Shown here: piece after piece, positions 7,775 through 17,378 of the stretch | Numbering within the stretch: the first letter of the stretch is position 1 | How the letters are laid out: the number at the start of each line of letters is the position of its first letter | NCBI GenBank assembly: GCA_018657645.1 | Contig: JABHWT010000358.1 | Span: forward strand, 1-40,590 | Reading direction: 5' to 3' | DNA: 40,590 bases | DNA from: Halieaceae bacterium | GTDB lineage: Bacteria > Pseudomonadota > Gammaproteobacteria > Pseudomonadales > Halieaceae | The notes under the pieces: generated by a model | Database searches by the model: none | The model's input: the letters and a program-made list of their open reading frames with translations, nothing else | What the model was told of the DNA's origin: nothing | Made by a program: the position numbers and the translations under genes

Positions 7775-9412
7775 CTAACTAGAGGAGCCTGAGAATTCTT
7801 GCTCTATAAAAACAGTGTTGGCATCTAGAGAAAATTGGTCCATCAAAAAACGTTCCTGGGGCTTCTCCGAGGCTGTTTTGGGGATTTCATCGACCAGCTG
7901 TAGGTACGAGGGAACGAAGTTTGACTCCAGACCTAGCCGGCAGTGGGAAAAGATTCGGGCCGGATCAAAAGAGGGCTTATCTCTCACCACGATGGCAGCT
8001 ACAACATCTTTTTCACCGGGAGCGCCCGATGCAGCAGCGACCCCATAGACGTACACGTCGGCAATTTGCTGATTCTCAGCGATAACTTTTTCCACATAAC
8101 TGGTATTAATAAAGTCGCCATTGTGGCGAATGCCGCCTCCCTTGCGGTAGTCAAAAAACAACCAACCCTCGCTGTCTGTGTGTCCCATATCGCCGCTTCG
8201 GTTCCAACCACTATCGATTTTGCTGCGCGATGCATCGGGGTTGTTGAAGTACTCCACTTCGGCTTCACTACCATCCTCCGGGCGACAGCAAATCTCGCCC
8301 ACCGAAAAGGGGGGGCATTCTTCGCCTTCCCGATTCAGGATTTTCATGATCACCCCTGGCATGGGTTTGCCAAAGGAACCCACAGGGCCTTCACCAATGG
8401 GTTTATAGGCCATGCCTCCGCCATCGCTGGCACCGTAGAATTCAAACACATCGACGCCAAATCGCTGCTCAAAGGGCTCCCAGATAGCCGCTGGCATACC
8501 GCCGCTCACCACCATACGCACCGGGTTGTCGGCGTCGTTGTCTTTGGGGGGTTCGCTATAGACCGCTGTTGCAATACCGCCAATCAGAGAAAAGCTGGTG
8601 CAGTCGTAGCGACGGCAAATTTCCCATAGTTTCGATTTTGTAAACCGGCGGCTTATTACGGCCCTGTAGCCGCACATGAGGCTTGGACATAGCGCTGTTG
8701 CCTGGGCATTATTATGGGTAAAAGACAGGCCGGTGTAGGGACGCTCGTTGTCCTGGTAGCCAAAAATAAAGCCGAGCATCCCGGTGCCGCCAAAGCGCTG
8801 ATTATCGCCCACGATGCCTTTGGGATCCCCGGTCGTGCCCGAGGTATAAATAATCTGCAGGGGATCGCTGAGTTGGGTATCGCGCACCTCCACCGTCGCG
8901 GCACTGCTGGCTAAAACCGGGGAAAGTAACTCGACTGAATCGAGTCTGGCAATATCTTGTGCGCCCGACTCTCCGGTTTCCAGTGCTAAGATCCATTCTA
9001 AATCCGGCAGCTGGCCCCGCACTGAACAGATCTGGTCGGCACTGTAGTCGGTACAGATTACGCCGCTACAGGCACTATCGCGCAACATATACGCCAGTTT
9101 ATCGCCCTTCATTCGAGGATCTATAGGTACAAAAACACAACCGGTGACCGATGCTGCAATCATGGACTCAACGAACTCGGGGTGATTGCGCATCATGATG
9201 GCAAAGCGATCGCCTTTGTTCATACCTCTTGCGACTAATGCGGCGGCGATACAATTGCTATTGCGCTGCAGCTGTGCATAGCTGCGCACCTCGTCCGGCG
9301 TGTTACCACCATCCAAACTCAGGTGCTCAAAAGTCAGTACATCCAGGTTGGGCTTTTGCCGGGCCCTGATATTAATCAGGTCGGCCAGTATAAATTCATT
9401 GGGTTCACGCAT
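7775..9412 (-). CDS. acyl-CoA synthetase, AMP-binding (FadD/CaiC-like)
   Basis: A 545-residue ANL-superfamily ligase that should activate a carboxylic acid to its CoA thioester via an acyl-AMP. Visible core motifs are P-loop A3 YTSGTTGDPKG (189-199), A5 FYGASDGG (325-332), A7 SGDMG (406-410), the hinge D421-x-R423 region and the C-terminal catalytic lysine K517 in PKTASEK. All catalytic elements are present. The A5 motif has Asp in place of the usual Glu (GATEG becomes GASDG), and the hinge reads RKGGGIRHNGDF instead of the usual R-x-KDMI-x-x-GGEN form. It is the last gene of the minus-strand CoA cluster, 13 nt after the thiolase gene. The substrate is unknown; a medium-chain, branched or aromatic acid would fit. 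Confidence 0.9.
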   Translation of the reverse strand: MREPNEFILADLINIRARQKPNLDVLTFEHLSLDGGNTPDEVRSYAQLQRNSNCIAAALVARGMNKGDRFAIMMRNHPEFVESMIAASVTGCVFVPIDPRMKGDKLAYMLRDSACSGVICTDYSADQICSVRGQLPDLEWILALETGESGAQDIARLDSVELLSPVLASSAATVEVRDTQLSDPLQIIYTSGTTGDPKGIVGDNQRFGGTGMLGFIFGYQDNERPYTGLSFTHNNAQATALCPSLMCGYRAVISRRFTKSKLWEICRRYDCTSFSLIGGIATAVYSEPPKDNDADNPVRMVVSGGMPAAIWEPFEQRFGVDVFEFYGASDGGGMAYKPIGEGPVGSFGKPMPGVIMKILNREGEECPPFSVGEICCRPEDGSEAEVEYFNNPDASRSKIDSGWNRSGDMGHTDSEGWLFFDYRKGGGIRHNGDFINTSYVEKVIAENQQIADVYVYGVAAASGAPGEKDVVAAIVVRDKPSFDPARIFSHCRLGLESNFVPSYLQLVDEIPKTASEKPQERFLMDQFSLDANTVFIEQEFSGSSS

Positions 9413-9425
9413 GTTGTTTCTCAGT

Positions 9426-10634
9426 CTAGCGCACTACAACAGTGATATTCATTGCGGCAACTTCCTCGTCTATGGTGCCTCCGCCGTTGTGGGCCAGTCC
9501 TACGCGAGCGCCTTGTACCTGACGATCTCCGCATTCACCTCTCAATTGTTTCGTAATTTCGGTCAGCTGGGCCACTCCGGTGGCACCCACCGGGTGACCC
9601 TTGCGCAGTAGACCGCCAGAGGTGTTGACTGGGATTCGCCCACCCAGCCGGGTGTCGCCATCGGCCATTGTTTTAGCTATATCATCGTCTTTACATAGTC
9701 CAAGGTGGGGGTAGGTAATTAACTCTGTGACCGCTGACGAGTCGTGCAACTCCACAAGGTCGAGATCATCGGGGCCTAATCCGGCCTCGTAATAGGCTTC
9801 CTCTATACAGATATCGGTGACACTTTTCTCCCCGGGAGGATGATCAAAATAGGAATGCAGTACCGAGGAGACCACGCGCACGGGTTTGCTGATACCGAGC
9901 TGCCTGGCCTTGCGTTCACTGACAATCACTGCAGCCGCACCACCATCTGCGAGCGGGCATAACATTGGCCGAGTCAGCGGGTCGACAATGACCGGTTGTG
10001 CCAATACCTCTTCCACGGTCATTTCGTTCTGGAACTGGGCATTGGGGTTAAGGCTGCCATGGAAGGAATTCTTGGCTGATACCATGGCGAAGTGTTCTAT
10101 GCTTGTACCGTGCTTTTGCATAAACTCGCGAGCTAATACACCATAAAAATCGGCGAACATGGAGCGCTTGGTCCCGGACCCCTCGGATTGTCCGGCCGAC
10201 ATATCCGCCAGGAATTTATCACGCTCCTCCACGTCGACTGCGCCGGCAAACGCGGCATAGCTCACCGCCTTATCTTCGTGGTAGAGTTTTTCCACCCCCA
10301 CTACCAGTACCACATCGTAAACGCCCGCAGAAACCATGATACAGGCTTGGTTTAACGCCGTAGAGCTGCTGCCACAGGCATTCTCTATATTGATAATGGG
10401 CACCTTACCCAGGCCAATGGAACTGAGAATAACCTGGCCGCGAATGGACTCCTGTCCTGTTACCGTGCCTGCGGCACAATTACCCACATAGGCTGCTTCA
10501 ATGTCGGACAGCGAGAGGCCGGCGTCTTTCACCGCATCGAGGGCCGGCTGCCCACCCAGCCACTTCAGACTCTTGTCCAGGTGTTTGCCAAAGGGCGTCA
10601 TACCGACTCCGGCGACTACAGCGTTTACCCGCAT
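9426..10634 (-). CDS. SCPx-type thiolase family protein
   Basis: A 402-residue thiolase-fold protein of the sterol-carrier/lipid-transfer branch. It keeps the nucleophilic Cys87 in ENACGSSS, the conserved histidine H347 in GHPVGATG, and H382-N-G-G-G in place of the CxG motif of classical thiolases, as in SCPx thiolases. The retained Cys87 argues for true thiolytic C-C cleavage; Ltp2-type retro-aldolases lack this cysteine. It is expected to cleave a 3-oxoacyl-CoA, perhaps branched or steroid side chain, to a shortened acyl-CoA. GGGAGAG is 7 nt before the ATG. It is 12 nt downstream of the nitroreductase gene and 13 nt upstream of the ligase gene, so it is very likely co-transcribed with them. 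Confidence 0.9.
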   Translation of the reverse strand: MRVNAVVAGVGMTPFGKHLDKSLKWLGGQPALDAVKDAGLSLSDIEAAYVGNCAAGTVTGQESIRGQVILSSIGLGKVPIINIENACGSSSTALNQACIMVSAGVYDVVLVVGVEKLYHEDKAVSYAAFAGAVDVEERDKFLADMSAGQSEGSGTKRSMFADFYGVLAREFMQKHGTSIEHFAMVSAKNSFHGSLNPNAQFQNEMTVEEVLAQPVIVDPLTRPMLCPLADGGAAAVIVSERKARQLGISKPVRVVSSVLHSYFDHPPGEKSVTDICIEEAYYEAGLGPDDLDLVELHDSSAVTELITYPHLGLCKDDDIAKTMADGDTRLGGRIPVNTSGGLLRKGHPVGATGVAQLTEITKQLRGECGDRQVQGARVGLAHNGGGTIDEEVAAMNITVVVR

Positions 10635-10646
10635 GTCATTCTCTCC

Positions 10647-11435
10647 CTAAACCATGCCCGAGCCAGGCAAGTCGTATTTCTCTCTAATGGCTTCAATCTC
10701 TTCTTCGCGTCCAGGTAGTGGCGCCTGCTGCTGCAGCAACTGGTCTGCCTCGAGTTGGGCGATTACATTTTGCGCGCGGGGAAAAGGCGTATCGTAATTG
10801 TTGAGCTGAAATAACTGCTCAAAGGGCAACCTGGGGCGTTGACCACCGGCTTTTGAATCTTCCAGAGGGTAGCCCACGGTCTGCACCACAACGATGCGAC
10901 TGCTTTCCGGTAGGCCAAAGGCTCGCTCCACCTTGGACCAATCGTCGGAGCCCTGGCAGCATGCGCCTAATCCAAGTTCAAAAGCCATAAGCGTGGCCTG
11001 TGCCAAGGCCTGGCCGAGGTCCATATCGACCATGCCAGGCCCCTTCAGGAACTCACCAATTTCATTAAATAGCGGGACCAGGGTTTCCTCCAACTCCTTG
11101 TGCTTGTCTGGGCCATAACCCAGAGCACCGGCCTGCACCAGTTCGCGCAATCGCAACCCAGCTTCGTCCATGGCGTTGGTTTCTACGTACCAGAGAATAA
11201 ATACCGGGGCCAGTTTCATCTGAAACCCACCGACCGGTGAGGGAAGGCTGGCCAGTTGCTCTTCGCTGGCAGTGGCCCGGTGAATCACCAGGGCGCGGGC
11301 CGCATTGTTATTGCCAAAATGCGATGCCAGCCTGGCGGCTTCCAACATATATTGAATCTTTTCGATCTCCACTGGCCGCTCCGGATCCAGATAGCGAATC
11401 GAGCGCCGATTGCCAATAACGTGCCTCAGTTCCAT
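10647..11435 (-). CDS. nitroreductase family flavoprotein
   Basis: A 262-residue FMN-dependent nitroreductase-like enzyme. The N-terminus has the RRSIRYLDP phosphate-binding motif (about 10-18), followed by LEAARLASHFGNNNAARALVI-type sequence (read in part) and a central ALAQATLMAFELGLGACCQGS segment characteristic of the fold. Members reduce nitro groups, quinones or enones, or act as flavin dehydrogenases. Its place between an acyl-CoA dehydrogenase and a thiolase suggests a redox step on a CoA ester or a precursor, but this is inferred. It has AGGAG 8 nt before the ATG and a 12-nt gap to the thiolase gene. No signal peptide is visible. It has a tail of about 50 residues after the usual domain, rich in Q and E. 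Confidence 0.85.
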   Translation of the reverse strand: MELRHVIGNRRSIRYLDPERPVEIEKIQYMLEAARLASHFGNNNAARALVIHRATASEEQLASLPSPVGGFQMKLAPVFILWYVETNAMDEAGLRLRELVQAGALGYGPDKHKELEETLVPLFNEIGEFLKGPGMVDMDLGQALAQATLMAFELGLGACCQGSDDWSKVERAFGLPESSRIVVVQTVGYPLEDSKAGGQRPRLPFEQLFQLNNYDTPFPRAQNVIAQLEADQLLQQQAPLPGREEEIEAIREKYDLPGSGMV

Positions 11436-11480
11436 GATGTTTCTCCTACTGCTGTATGACCTGTCATGTGTTAATGCCCA

Positions 11481-12692
11481 CTAAAGTCTTGCCGCCGCCA
11501 TAAGACCCAGAAGATTGTTCTCTCCGTCCTCAATTAGTGAGGCACGGGCATCGCGAAAAATTTTCTCCACCGGGTATTCGCGACACAAGCCATTGCCGCC
11601 AAACAATTGTATTGCCTCATTGGCAAGATCGAAGGCGGTTTGAGTGGCCAATATTTTGCAGCTGGCTGCATGCTCGAAAGGCACGCCGCCCTCGATAGTA
11701 GCCTCGGCTATGGCTACCCTCCGTATGTGTGACCGAGCAGATTCCAGTTTCATGAACATCTGAAACAGGCGAGTCTTGACCGCTTGATGCTCGATAATTG
11801 GTTTGCCGCCCTGAACGCGTTCCTTGGCATAGGCCAGGGCGTGATCATAGGCTGCTCTGGCCACGCCGATGAACTGCTGCCCCATCGCTATATTGGCCCC
11901 CTTGAGATAGAACTCCCAGACCATGGGGTAGACCTCCGGCCCCTCCATAATCAGAAACTGTCGCGGTACTTTTACATTGTCAAAAAAAATCTCACCCTGA
12001 TTCAGGGAGCGCTGGCCAATTTTATTTAGTGGCTTGCCCCGGGTAATTCCCTCCAGGTCCAGAGGCATTAGAAACACCGCTCCATCGGCATAACCCTGAT
12101 CGGAGTCCTCGAAGGTAGCAAACAGGGTGGTAGAACCGGCAATTGTACCAGTAGATACCCAGGCCGACTTCTGGCCATTGAGAATAAAATTTTCTCCGTC
12201 GCGTCGTACACGACAATCGGGTGTAATCTCTTTATCGAAGAACACCGGTTCCGTAAACGCCACCGAATCGCTGCCGTGGTTGGGCTCGGTAACAGCCAGG
12301 CAGCTGATTTCATCCCGCGCACTGAAGTACTCAACCAGATCCTGTCTGCCGAAATTGGCAGCTATGGTTGGTGTCATGTTGAACAGGGCAAAGGTGATGA
12401 ACATCCCGACATCGCCCCAGCTCAACTCCTCCAGTACGATGCAGTGCATGAGTGCGCGCTCCGCCGGGCTTAAATCGGGGCCGTAGGTCTCGGGCATGCC
12501 CACCAGCCCCAATTGTTTGAATTCCTCCAAAGCACTCCAAAGAGGAGAATCATCGGCAATGACCTGTTCCGGCGTCATATTATCAAGGCGTGCTGCAACG
12601 GGCCGCATCACGTCCTCTGCGAAGCGGTGGCAGCTCTCGCGAACGGCTTTCATCTCCTCGGTCAACCCAAAATCCAGATCGAAACTACTCAT
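11481..12692 (-). CDS. acyl-CoA dehydrogenase
   Basis: A 403-residue FAD flavoenzyme catalysing alpha,beta-dehydrogenation of an acyl-CoA, passing electrons to ETF. The first signature is AVTEPNHGSD (133-142). The C-terminal signature is GGNGLCREYPVEKIFRD, followed by IEDGENN, where the family usually has YEGT with the catalytic base. A glutamate is still present there, but the motif is altered, so assigning the base is tentative. ATG 12692 was chosen over an in-frame start at 12785 because it has GGAG/GAGG upstream and gives the family's usual N-terminus. It is 45 nt upstream of the nitroreductase gene; 151 bp separate it from the amidase gene, so a separate promoter is possible. Confidence 0.92.
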   Translation of the reverse strand: MSSFDLDFGLTEEMKAVRESCHRFAEDVMRPVAARLDNMTPEQVIADDSPLWSALEEFKQLGLVGMPETYGPDLSPAERALMHCIVLEELSWGDVGMFITFALFNMTPTIAANFGRQDLVEYFSARDEISCLAVTEPNHGSDSVAFTEPVFFDKEITPDCRVRRDGENFILNGQKSAWVSTGTIAGSTTLFATFEDSDQGYADGAVFLMPLDLEGITRGKPLNKIGQRSLNQGEIFFDNVKVPRQFLIMEGPEVYPMVWEFYLKGANIAMGQQFIGVARAAYDHALAYAKERVQGGKPIIEHQAVKTRLFQMFMKLESARSHIRRVAIAEATIEGGVPFEHAASCKILATQTAFDLANEAIQLFGGNGLCREYPVEKIFRDARASLIEDGENNLLGLMAAARL

Positions 12693-12795
12693 CTCTCCAT
12701 TACCTCGCTGGTGGTCGATGAACATGATATAGGAGCTGCAAAAAAATATCGCCGGGCCTTTCCAAGATTTAATGCGGAATTGCAATCCCCGCTGT

Positions 12796-12819
12796 CCATC
12801 ACGGGCTATTGGGTGATGG
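12796..12819 (+). terminator. hairpin with short T-run between amidase and acyl-CoA dehydrogenase genes
   Basis: CCATCAC (12796-12802) and GTGATGG (12813-12819) form a perfect 7-bp stem with a 10-nt loop; five T residues start 4 nt later on the plus strand (12823-12827). The T-run would terminate plus-strand transcripts, yet both flanking genes are on the minus strand. It may block antisense transcription or simply be a structured spacer. Confidence 0.25.
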
Positions 12820-12843
12820 AGGCTTTTTGCGTCGCCCTGCCAG

Positions 12844-14283
12844 TCAGGCGTCGCTTCTAGAGTGAAGCGGTGGCCGCCGCTCCCACCAGGGGCAGCTCTG
12901 TTCCAGTTGCCCGGCCAATTGCAACAACAAGGCGTCGTTGCCGAAGGCCGCGGTAAACATCATCCCCAGAGGCAAATTATTGTCCGTCCAGTGCAGGGGA
13001 AGCGAGATAGAGGGTTGTCCGGTTTGGTTGTAGAGGCCGGTGTCACCCATAAAACCGACTAGTCTATCGCCATATTCCTGCGGTGGTGCATCGCTAATAT
13101 ATCCCACGGAAACCGGGGCCGATGACAGCGTGGGCGCCAGAAGTATGTCGTACTTCTGGTGAAATTCTCCCAGTAGCCTTCCAGCGCGCTGATTCATCTG
13201 AATGGCCTCAGCATAGTCAGCGGCACTAATGCTATTACCCAGTTCCATAGTAAAGCGTGTACTGTCCTCCATTTCAAGATCATCTACGGAGCAGCCCAGT
13301 TCTCCTGCCCGCTGCCGGGCAGCGAGCGCAGTATTGACCGACACAATGGTAAACATGAGCGAAGCAAGAGCCTCTCCATCATAGTCGGGGCGCGCTTCTT
13401 CGACCTGGTGCCCCAGATCCTCCAATAATGCGACGGAGGCGTCGATTCCCGCCAACGCATCGCTTTGGTAGGCTCCCTTTCCCCACTTCTGGCGACTCAC
13501 CGCTATCTTTAAAGCCGCGGGAGCCGATTGGGCGGCCTTGAGAAAACTACCACCATAGTACGGGGCAGCATAAGCCTCTCCCACCTCCGGGCCTGCTGTA
13601 GCATCGAGTATTGCAGCGGTATCGCGAACGCTGCGACTGACCACATGACTGGTAGACTGGCCCGCCCAACCCTCTGCCTTGTCGGGGCCAAAGGGTACGC
13701 GCCCCCGGCTGGGCTTAAGCCCGACTAAACCACAACAGGCGGCGGGAATGCGGATGGAACCTCCCCCGTCGGAGGCGTGCGCCATTGGCACTATCCCCGC
13801 TGCGACGGCCGCGCCCGACCCACCACTGGAACCGCCAGGTGTTTTGTCGGTGTCCCACGGGTTGCGACTGGGACCAAATGCCTTTGGCTCGGTGACGGGC
13901 ATCAAACCAAGCTCGGGAGAATTGGTTTTACCAAAGGTTACCAGGCCCGCTTGTCGATAACGCTGAACCAGAGTGCTGTCGTGGTCGGCAATCTGATCGC
14001 GCCACATTCCGCTGCCATTGCTGGTGGTGGTTCCCCGCATTGCCAGGTGGAGATCCTTGAGTAAAAAGGGCACGCCCTGGAAAGGTCCTTCTGGTAAACC
14101 TGCCTCAATCGCCACGCGGGCCTGGTCATAAAAGGTATGCACCACCGCATTAAGCTCACCATTGACTCGCTCGTTGCGGGCTATGGCTTCCTCCAACAAG
14201 TCGCCGGCACAGACTTCACCGCTGCGGACCAGCTCCGCCAAACCCAGGCCATCGTAGTTATCGTATTCTGCAAACCCTGTCAT
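12844..14283 (-). CDS. amidase signature family protein
   Basis: A 479-residue amidase. The Ser-cisSer-Lys triad is complete: K76 in [10 protein letters not shown]152 in [10 protein letters not shown] and nucleophile S176 in [10 protein letters not shown], with the usual 24-residue spacing between the serines. It hydrolyses a carboxamide to an acid plus ammonia or amine, which the ligase of the neighbouring cluster could then activate (inference). It lacks the GatA context (no gatB or gatC nearby), so a catabolic amidase is more likely than a tRNA amidotransferase subunit. The start is ATG 14283 with GGAGA about 8 nt upstream; an adjacent GTG at 14286 is less likely. It begins 27 nt downstream of the GT-C membrane protein gene, possibly in the same transcript. 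Confidence 0.9.
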   Translation of the reverse strand: MTGFAEYDNYDGLGLAELVRSGEVCAGDLLEEAIARNERVNGELNAVVHTFYDQARVAIEAGLPEGPFQGVPFLLKDLHLAMRGTTTSNGSGMWRDQIADHDSTLVQRYRQAGLVTFGKTNSPELGLMPVTEPKAFGPSRNPWDTDKTPGGSSGGSGAAVAAGIVPMAHASDGGGSIRIPAACCGLVGLKPSRGRVPFGPDKAEGWAGQSTSHVVSRSVRDTAAILDATAGPEVGEAYAAPYYGGSFLKAAQSAPAALKIAVSRQKWGKGAYQSDALAGIDASVALLEDLGHQVEEARPDYDGEALASLMFTIVSVNTALAARQRAGELGCSVDDLEMEDSTRFTMELGNSISAADYAEAIQMNQRAGRLLGEFHQKYDILLAPTLSSAPVSVGYISDAPPQEYGDRLVGFMGDTGLYNQTGQPSISLPLHWTDNNLPLGMMFTAAFGNDALLLQLAGQLEQSCPWWERRPPLHSRSDA

Positions 14284-14310
14284 CACAGTCTCCTATGCTG
14301 TTGCGCTGCC

Positions 14311-16005
14311 CTAATCATCAACCCTGTAGATTGTGGCTTCCCGGTTACTTAGCACCGTAGCGAAATTGCTCTCGAAGTAAGCCCTATTCGCAGAGAAATC
14401 TCTGACCGCCAGTTCGTCGACCACGATATATTCTATGGCATATTTTTGCAGCAGGGCATTTGTGTTGGTAGCACCACTATAAATTGCCTTTATATCACGT
14501 TCTCTTTCCGCATAATCGATATTGTAGGACCAGAGCCACCCACGATACCCCATTAACACACCTCGCCCGCTGATCGTTGTAATAAAGTGGAGGTGGTAGT
14601 CCGGCGTAAGAATAATGTCTGTGGGATCGGACAAGTCCCGTAGTTGCCTGGCGAGCTCGATTTGACCGGAGCTCACCATGGTATGGGACTCGCGCTCGAC
14701 GTGCAGGCTTTTGACAAGGTCAATCAGCCCTGAAAATACCATTAACATAACCATGGTCGAGGCAATTACCTTCGCCGGATAGCCCTTGTTAAAAATTCTG
14801 GCGACAAGCTGTGCGACAAGAAAGCTCAGGCCCAAATGCGCCCACAGCAGAATCTTGGTGTTGTCCCAGAGGTATGGCTGGAACTGAAAAACGTTGGCCA
14901 GAACGAACAGTAGGGAAAAAGCGAGAAACAGTGGTTGTTGCTTGCCGTCACTGCCGCTGCCAAAGCCCAGGAATTGGCCTCCGCGAATAAACAGGAGTAC
15001 CAACGTGATGAGGCACAGGGGAAAGAACAGGCCCCAATTTTTAAACCAAAACCAGAGCCAATCAATAAACGGCGAGTCACCTTCACTCGCTCCATACCAA
15101 CCGGGATGAAATTGCATAAAACCGCTGGTGTTGTCTCCGAGCAGGAATGGTAGCCACGGTAGCGCGGTGCAACTTACACCAAAGGCGAAACTAAGCCAGA
15201 AGCGATAATTTTTAAGGTCCGAGATAAACAGGCAGCAGCAAATAAGAAACAACACCAACAGCGAGTGCGTGTGAATAATAGCGAGGAACCCTGTTGCCAG
15301 ACCTACCGTGAACAATGTGCGGTAGGATGTGCCCGTGAAACCTGTTTGGTAACGGGCGGTAATATAGGTTAATGAAAGCAGCATGCAGGGCATGCCCAGT
15401 AGCAAGGCTCTCTGTGGAATCAGCGATGACAGGATGATCGACTTCCAGTAAAACCCATGCTCCTCCAGAAACGTGTAATGGTGGGGGGGGTAGAGAACTT
15501 TTTCCCAGCTAAACTCGACGGCCAGGTCGCCCAGATAGTAATAGAACTCCAGTCCGCCACTGAGGAAAAACAAGCTGATGCCCAGAACTGCAACCCAACC
15601 GCTATGGGTGAGCACTCGACCAAAAATAAAGAGTGAGAACAGTAGCGCCAGACTGAATGCAATAGAGGGCGTTACAAAGGCTGTGTCCAGAGCTGTCCCG
15701 GCGGATATGAGCATGCCAGACAGCCAATTGGTGACAAAGGGATAGGCAATATTACTACCGGCAAAAATGGGATTGTTGTCGAGAACGTGGATGAAAGGCT
15801 GAAACGCGAAAGCATGTGCCTGTGTTAAGTGCAGTGCCCAGTCAGCCCAGATGATTCGCCAGCCGGCGATCAGGTCACCAGCTTCACTCAGGTAAAATAG
15901 CTGCGGCCAGAACAGGACAAAATACGTGCCCCAAGACAGGAAAAGAGCAGCCAGAGGCCCGTAGTTATCTCTTTGTGCACTCGTGCTCCTACCACTGGAT
16001 AACAT
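14311..16005 (-). CDS. polytopic membrane protein, GT-C glycosyltransferase-like
   Basis: A 564-residue integral membrane protein with about 11-13 hydrophobic segments and a soluble C-terminal region of roughly 100 residues. After the first helix there is an acidic loop with IIWADWALHLTQAHAFAF, which resembles the Asp-bearing first periplasmic loop of GT-C transferases; I recognise no named family. Its ATG is 2 nt after the TAA of the PMT gene, with no Shine-Dalgarno sequence of its own. Translation is therefore almost certainly coupled, which suggests the two proteins work together, possibly as a complex or as successive transferases. An in-frame TTG at 16017 would give a 10-nt overlap with the PMT gene. 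Confidence 0.7.
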   Translation of the reverse strand: MLSSGRSTSAQRDNYGPLAALFLSWGTYFVLFWPQLFYLSEAGDLIAGWRIIWADWALHLTQAHAFAFQPFIHVLDNNPIFAGSNIAYPFVTNWLSGMLISAGTALDTAFVTPSIAFSLALLFSLFIFGRVLTHSGWVAVLGISLFFLSGGLEFYYYLGDLAVEFSWEKVLYPPHHYTFLEEHGFYWKSIILSSLIPQRALLLGMPCMLLSLTYITARYQTGFTGTSYRTLFTVGLATGFLAIIHTHSLLVLFLICCCLFISDLKNYRFWLSFAFGVSCTALPWLPFLLGDNTSGFMQFHPGWYGASEGDSPFIDWLWFWFKNWGLFFPLCLITLVLLFIRGGQFLGFGSGSDGKQQPLFLAFSLLFVLANVFQFQPYLWDNTKILLWAHLGLSFLVAQLVARIFNKGYPAKVIASTMVMLMVFSGLIDLVKSLHVERESHTMVSSGQIELARQLRDLSDPTDIILTPDYHLHFITTISGRGVLMGYRGWLWSYNIDYAERERDIKAIYSGATNTNALLQKYAIEYIVVDELAVRDFSANRAYFESNFATVLSNREATIYRVDD

Positions 16006-16007
16006 AA

Positions 16008-17378
16008 TTAGCGCCAACCAGGCAGAATTCTGAATATCGCTTCTTTTACTGGTGAATCGCCCATGATGCCATAGGTCATAGGGCTGATAATGACAAAGCC
16101 AGCCAACAGCAAAGCGAGGAAGGCATAATAGCTCCAGCGTTGGTTGGTGATACCTCGGCGCCTGATAGCGCCAATTGACTCAAGCCAGAGCACGACAAAG
16201 AGTGAGGAGAAAACCAGTGGCGTGTAATAGTGATAGAGAAACAGTACGCGAGACACTGCTGCCATCGGCATGAAGGAGGCGATATAGCCCAACAGTGGGA
16301 TCCATAATAGGTAGTGTTGTGTCTCCTCATCCGAATGGACACCGAGGTCTGAAATTTTACGCAATAGACTTGTTACTATAGCCACAATGAACAGCACACT
16401 AATCAGCCACCAAAGCACTGGATTTCCAATTAGATAAATCCAGTTCTGATTTTCGGCCCAGTAAAATATTGGCGTTACCATCCATGGCCAGCTCCACCAG
16501 GGGCTTGCGTCCGGATGGGTATGAGAGAGCCCGGTATTGGCACTGAACATTTTCTGGTGCAGGTCGAGAAAGTCGGTAATGTAGTCGCCACTAAGCTTGC
16601 CCCAGATATCGCCGGGCCCGGGTTCGGTTAACAACCGAAAATGCAATTCCCAGCCAATGCAGTAAATAAGTACGCAGGGCACCAGAAAACAGAGCCCTGC
16701 AATCAACCAACCAGACAAGTGCGCCAGTGAAAATGTTTTAGCCAGATCGACCAGCGCGATGACACCCACCAACCCAAGTGCAACCAGTCCGGTAAATTTG
16801 GTTCCCACTGCGCAAGCTGCCAGAATCCCGGCCAGGGCAAATAACAGCAATCTGCCATGGAGTGTTGTTTGTCGCATTGCGCCAAGAAAACACGATAGGC
16901 AAGAAAACGTGAAAAGAACCAGAAATCCATCGAGCACGATGATTCGGGTCTGGAGAAGCAACGCGTTATCTAACAGGAAAAGTACAGCGCCAAGGAATGC
17001 GGTACCCGGTGATCCACCAAGCTGGCCTATTAACACAAAAATCACCAGCGGAATGAGGGTGCCTGCCAGTGCTGGCGCTGACCTGAGCCCTACCGCCGCC
17101 TCAGGTGAGTAGCTGTTATTAATGCTGGCAAAGTCGTCCAGACCCTGATACCCCAGAAGCTTGGCAAAACCGGCAATTATCAACTTGCCATGAGGAGGGT
17201 GTATATCGAAGAAGTACTTGCCGCTGCAGCAGTATGATGTGCTGAATCCACCGAAGTGCACTTCATCGAATACCACACTGTCGGGATGATTCAGCCAGGT
17301 GAAATGCAACAGCCCGCCAACGATCACTAGGAAAACCAGTGCCGACCATTTGCTGGACATTACTTTGGTGAGGTGCAT
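16008..17378 (-). CDS. protein O-mannosyltransferase-like (PMT, GT39)
   Basis: A 456-residue membrane enzyme with a clear PMT signature: VVFDEVHFGGF (35-45, with the catalytic-loop D38-E39) and FFDIHPPHGKL (56-66), very like eukaryotic PMTs. The C-terminal four-helix PMT_4TMC region includes SRVLFLYHYYTPLVF (near 400). There is no MIR domain, as expected in bacteria. PMTs transfer mannose from a polyprenyl-phosphate carrier to Ser/Thr of exported proteins. The GT2 enzyme at 6385-7353 is a plausible donor synthase. ATG 17378 is chosen; TTG 17387 and ATG 17360 are also in frame, and none has a good Shine-Dalgarno sequence. It is the first gene of its strand block. The 297-bp divergent gap to the methyltransferase gene shows only weak promoter-like words. 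Confidence 0.85.
   Translation of the reverse strand: MHLTKVMSSKWSALVFLVIVGGLLHFTWLNHPDSVVFDEVHFGGFSTSYCCSGKYFFDIHPPHGKLIIAGFAKLLGYQGLDDFASINNSYSPEAAVGLRSAPALAGTLIPLVIFVLIGQLGGSPGTAFLGAVLFLLDNALLLQTRIIVLDGFLVLFTFSCLSCFLGAMRQTTLHGRLLLFALAGILAACAVGTKFTGLVALGLVGVIALVDLAKTFSLAHLSGWLIAGLCFLVPCVLIYCIGWELHFRLLTEPGPGDIWGKLSGDYITDFLDLHQKMFSANTGLSHTHPDASPWWSWPWMVTPIFYWAENQNWIYLIGNPVLWWLISVLFIVAIVTSLLRKISDLGVHSDEETQHYLLWIPLLGYIASFMPMAAVSRVLFLYHYYTPLVFSSLFVVLWLESIGAIRRRGITNQRWSYYAFLALLLAGFVIISPMTYGIMGDSPVKEAIFRILPGWR

Noticed and set aside
7943-8629. 228-codon plus-strand frame
   Set aside because: Antisense to the acyl-CoA ligase, which has all its conserved motifs.
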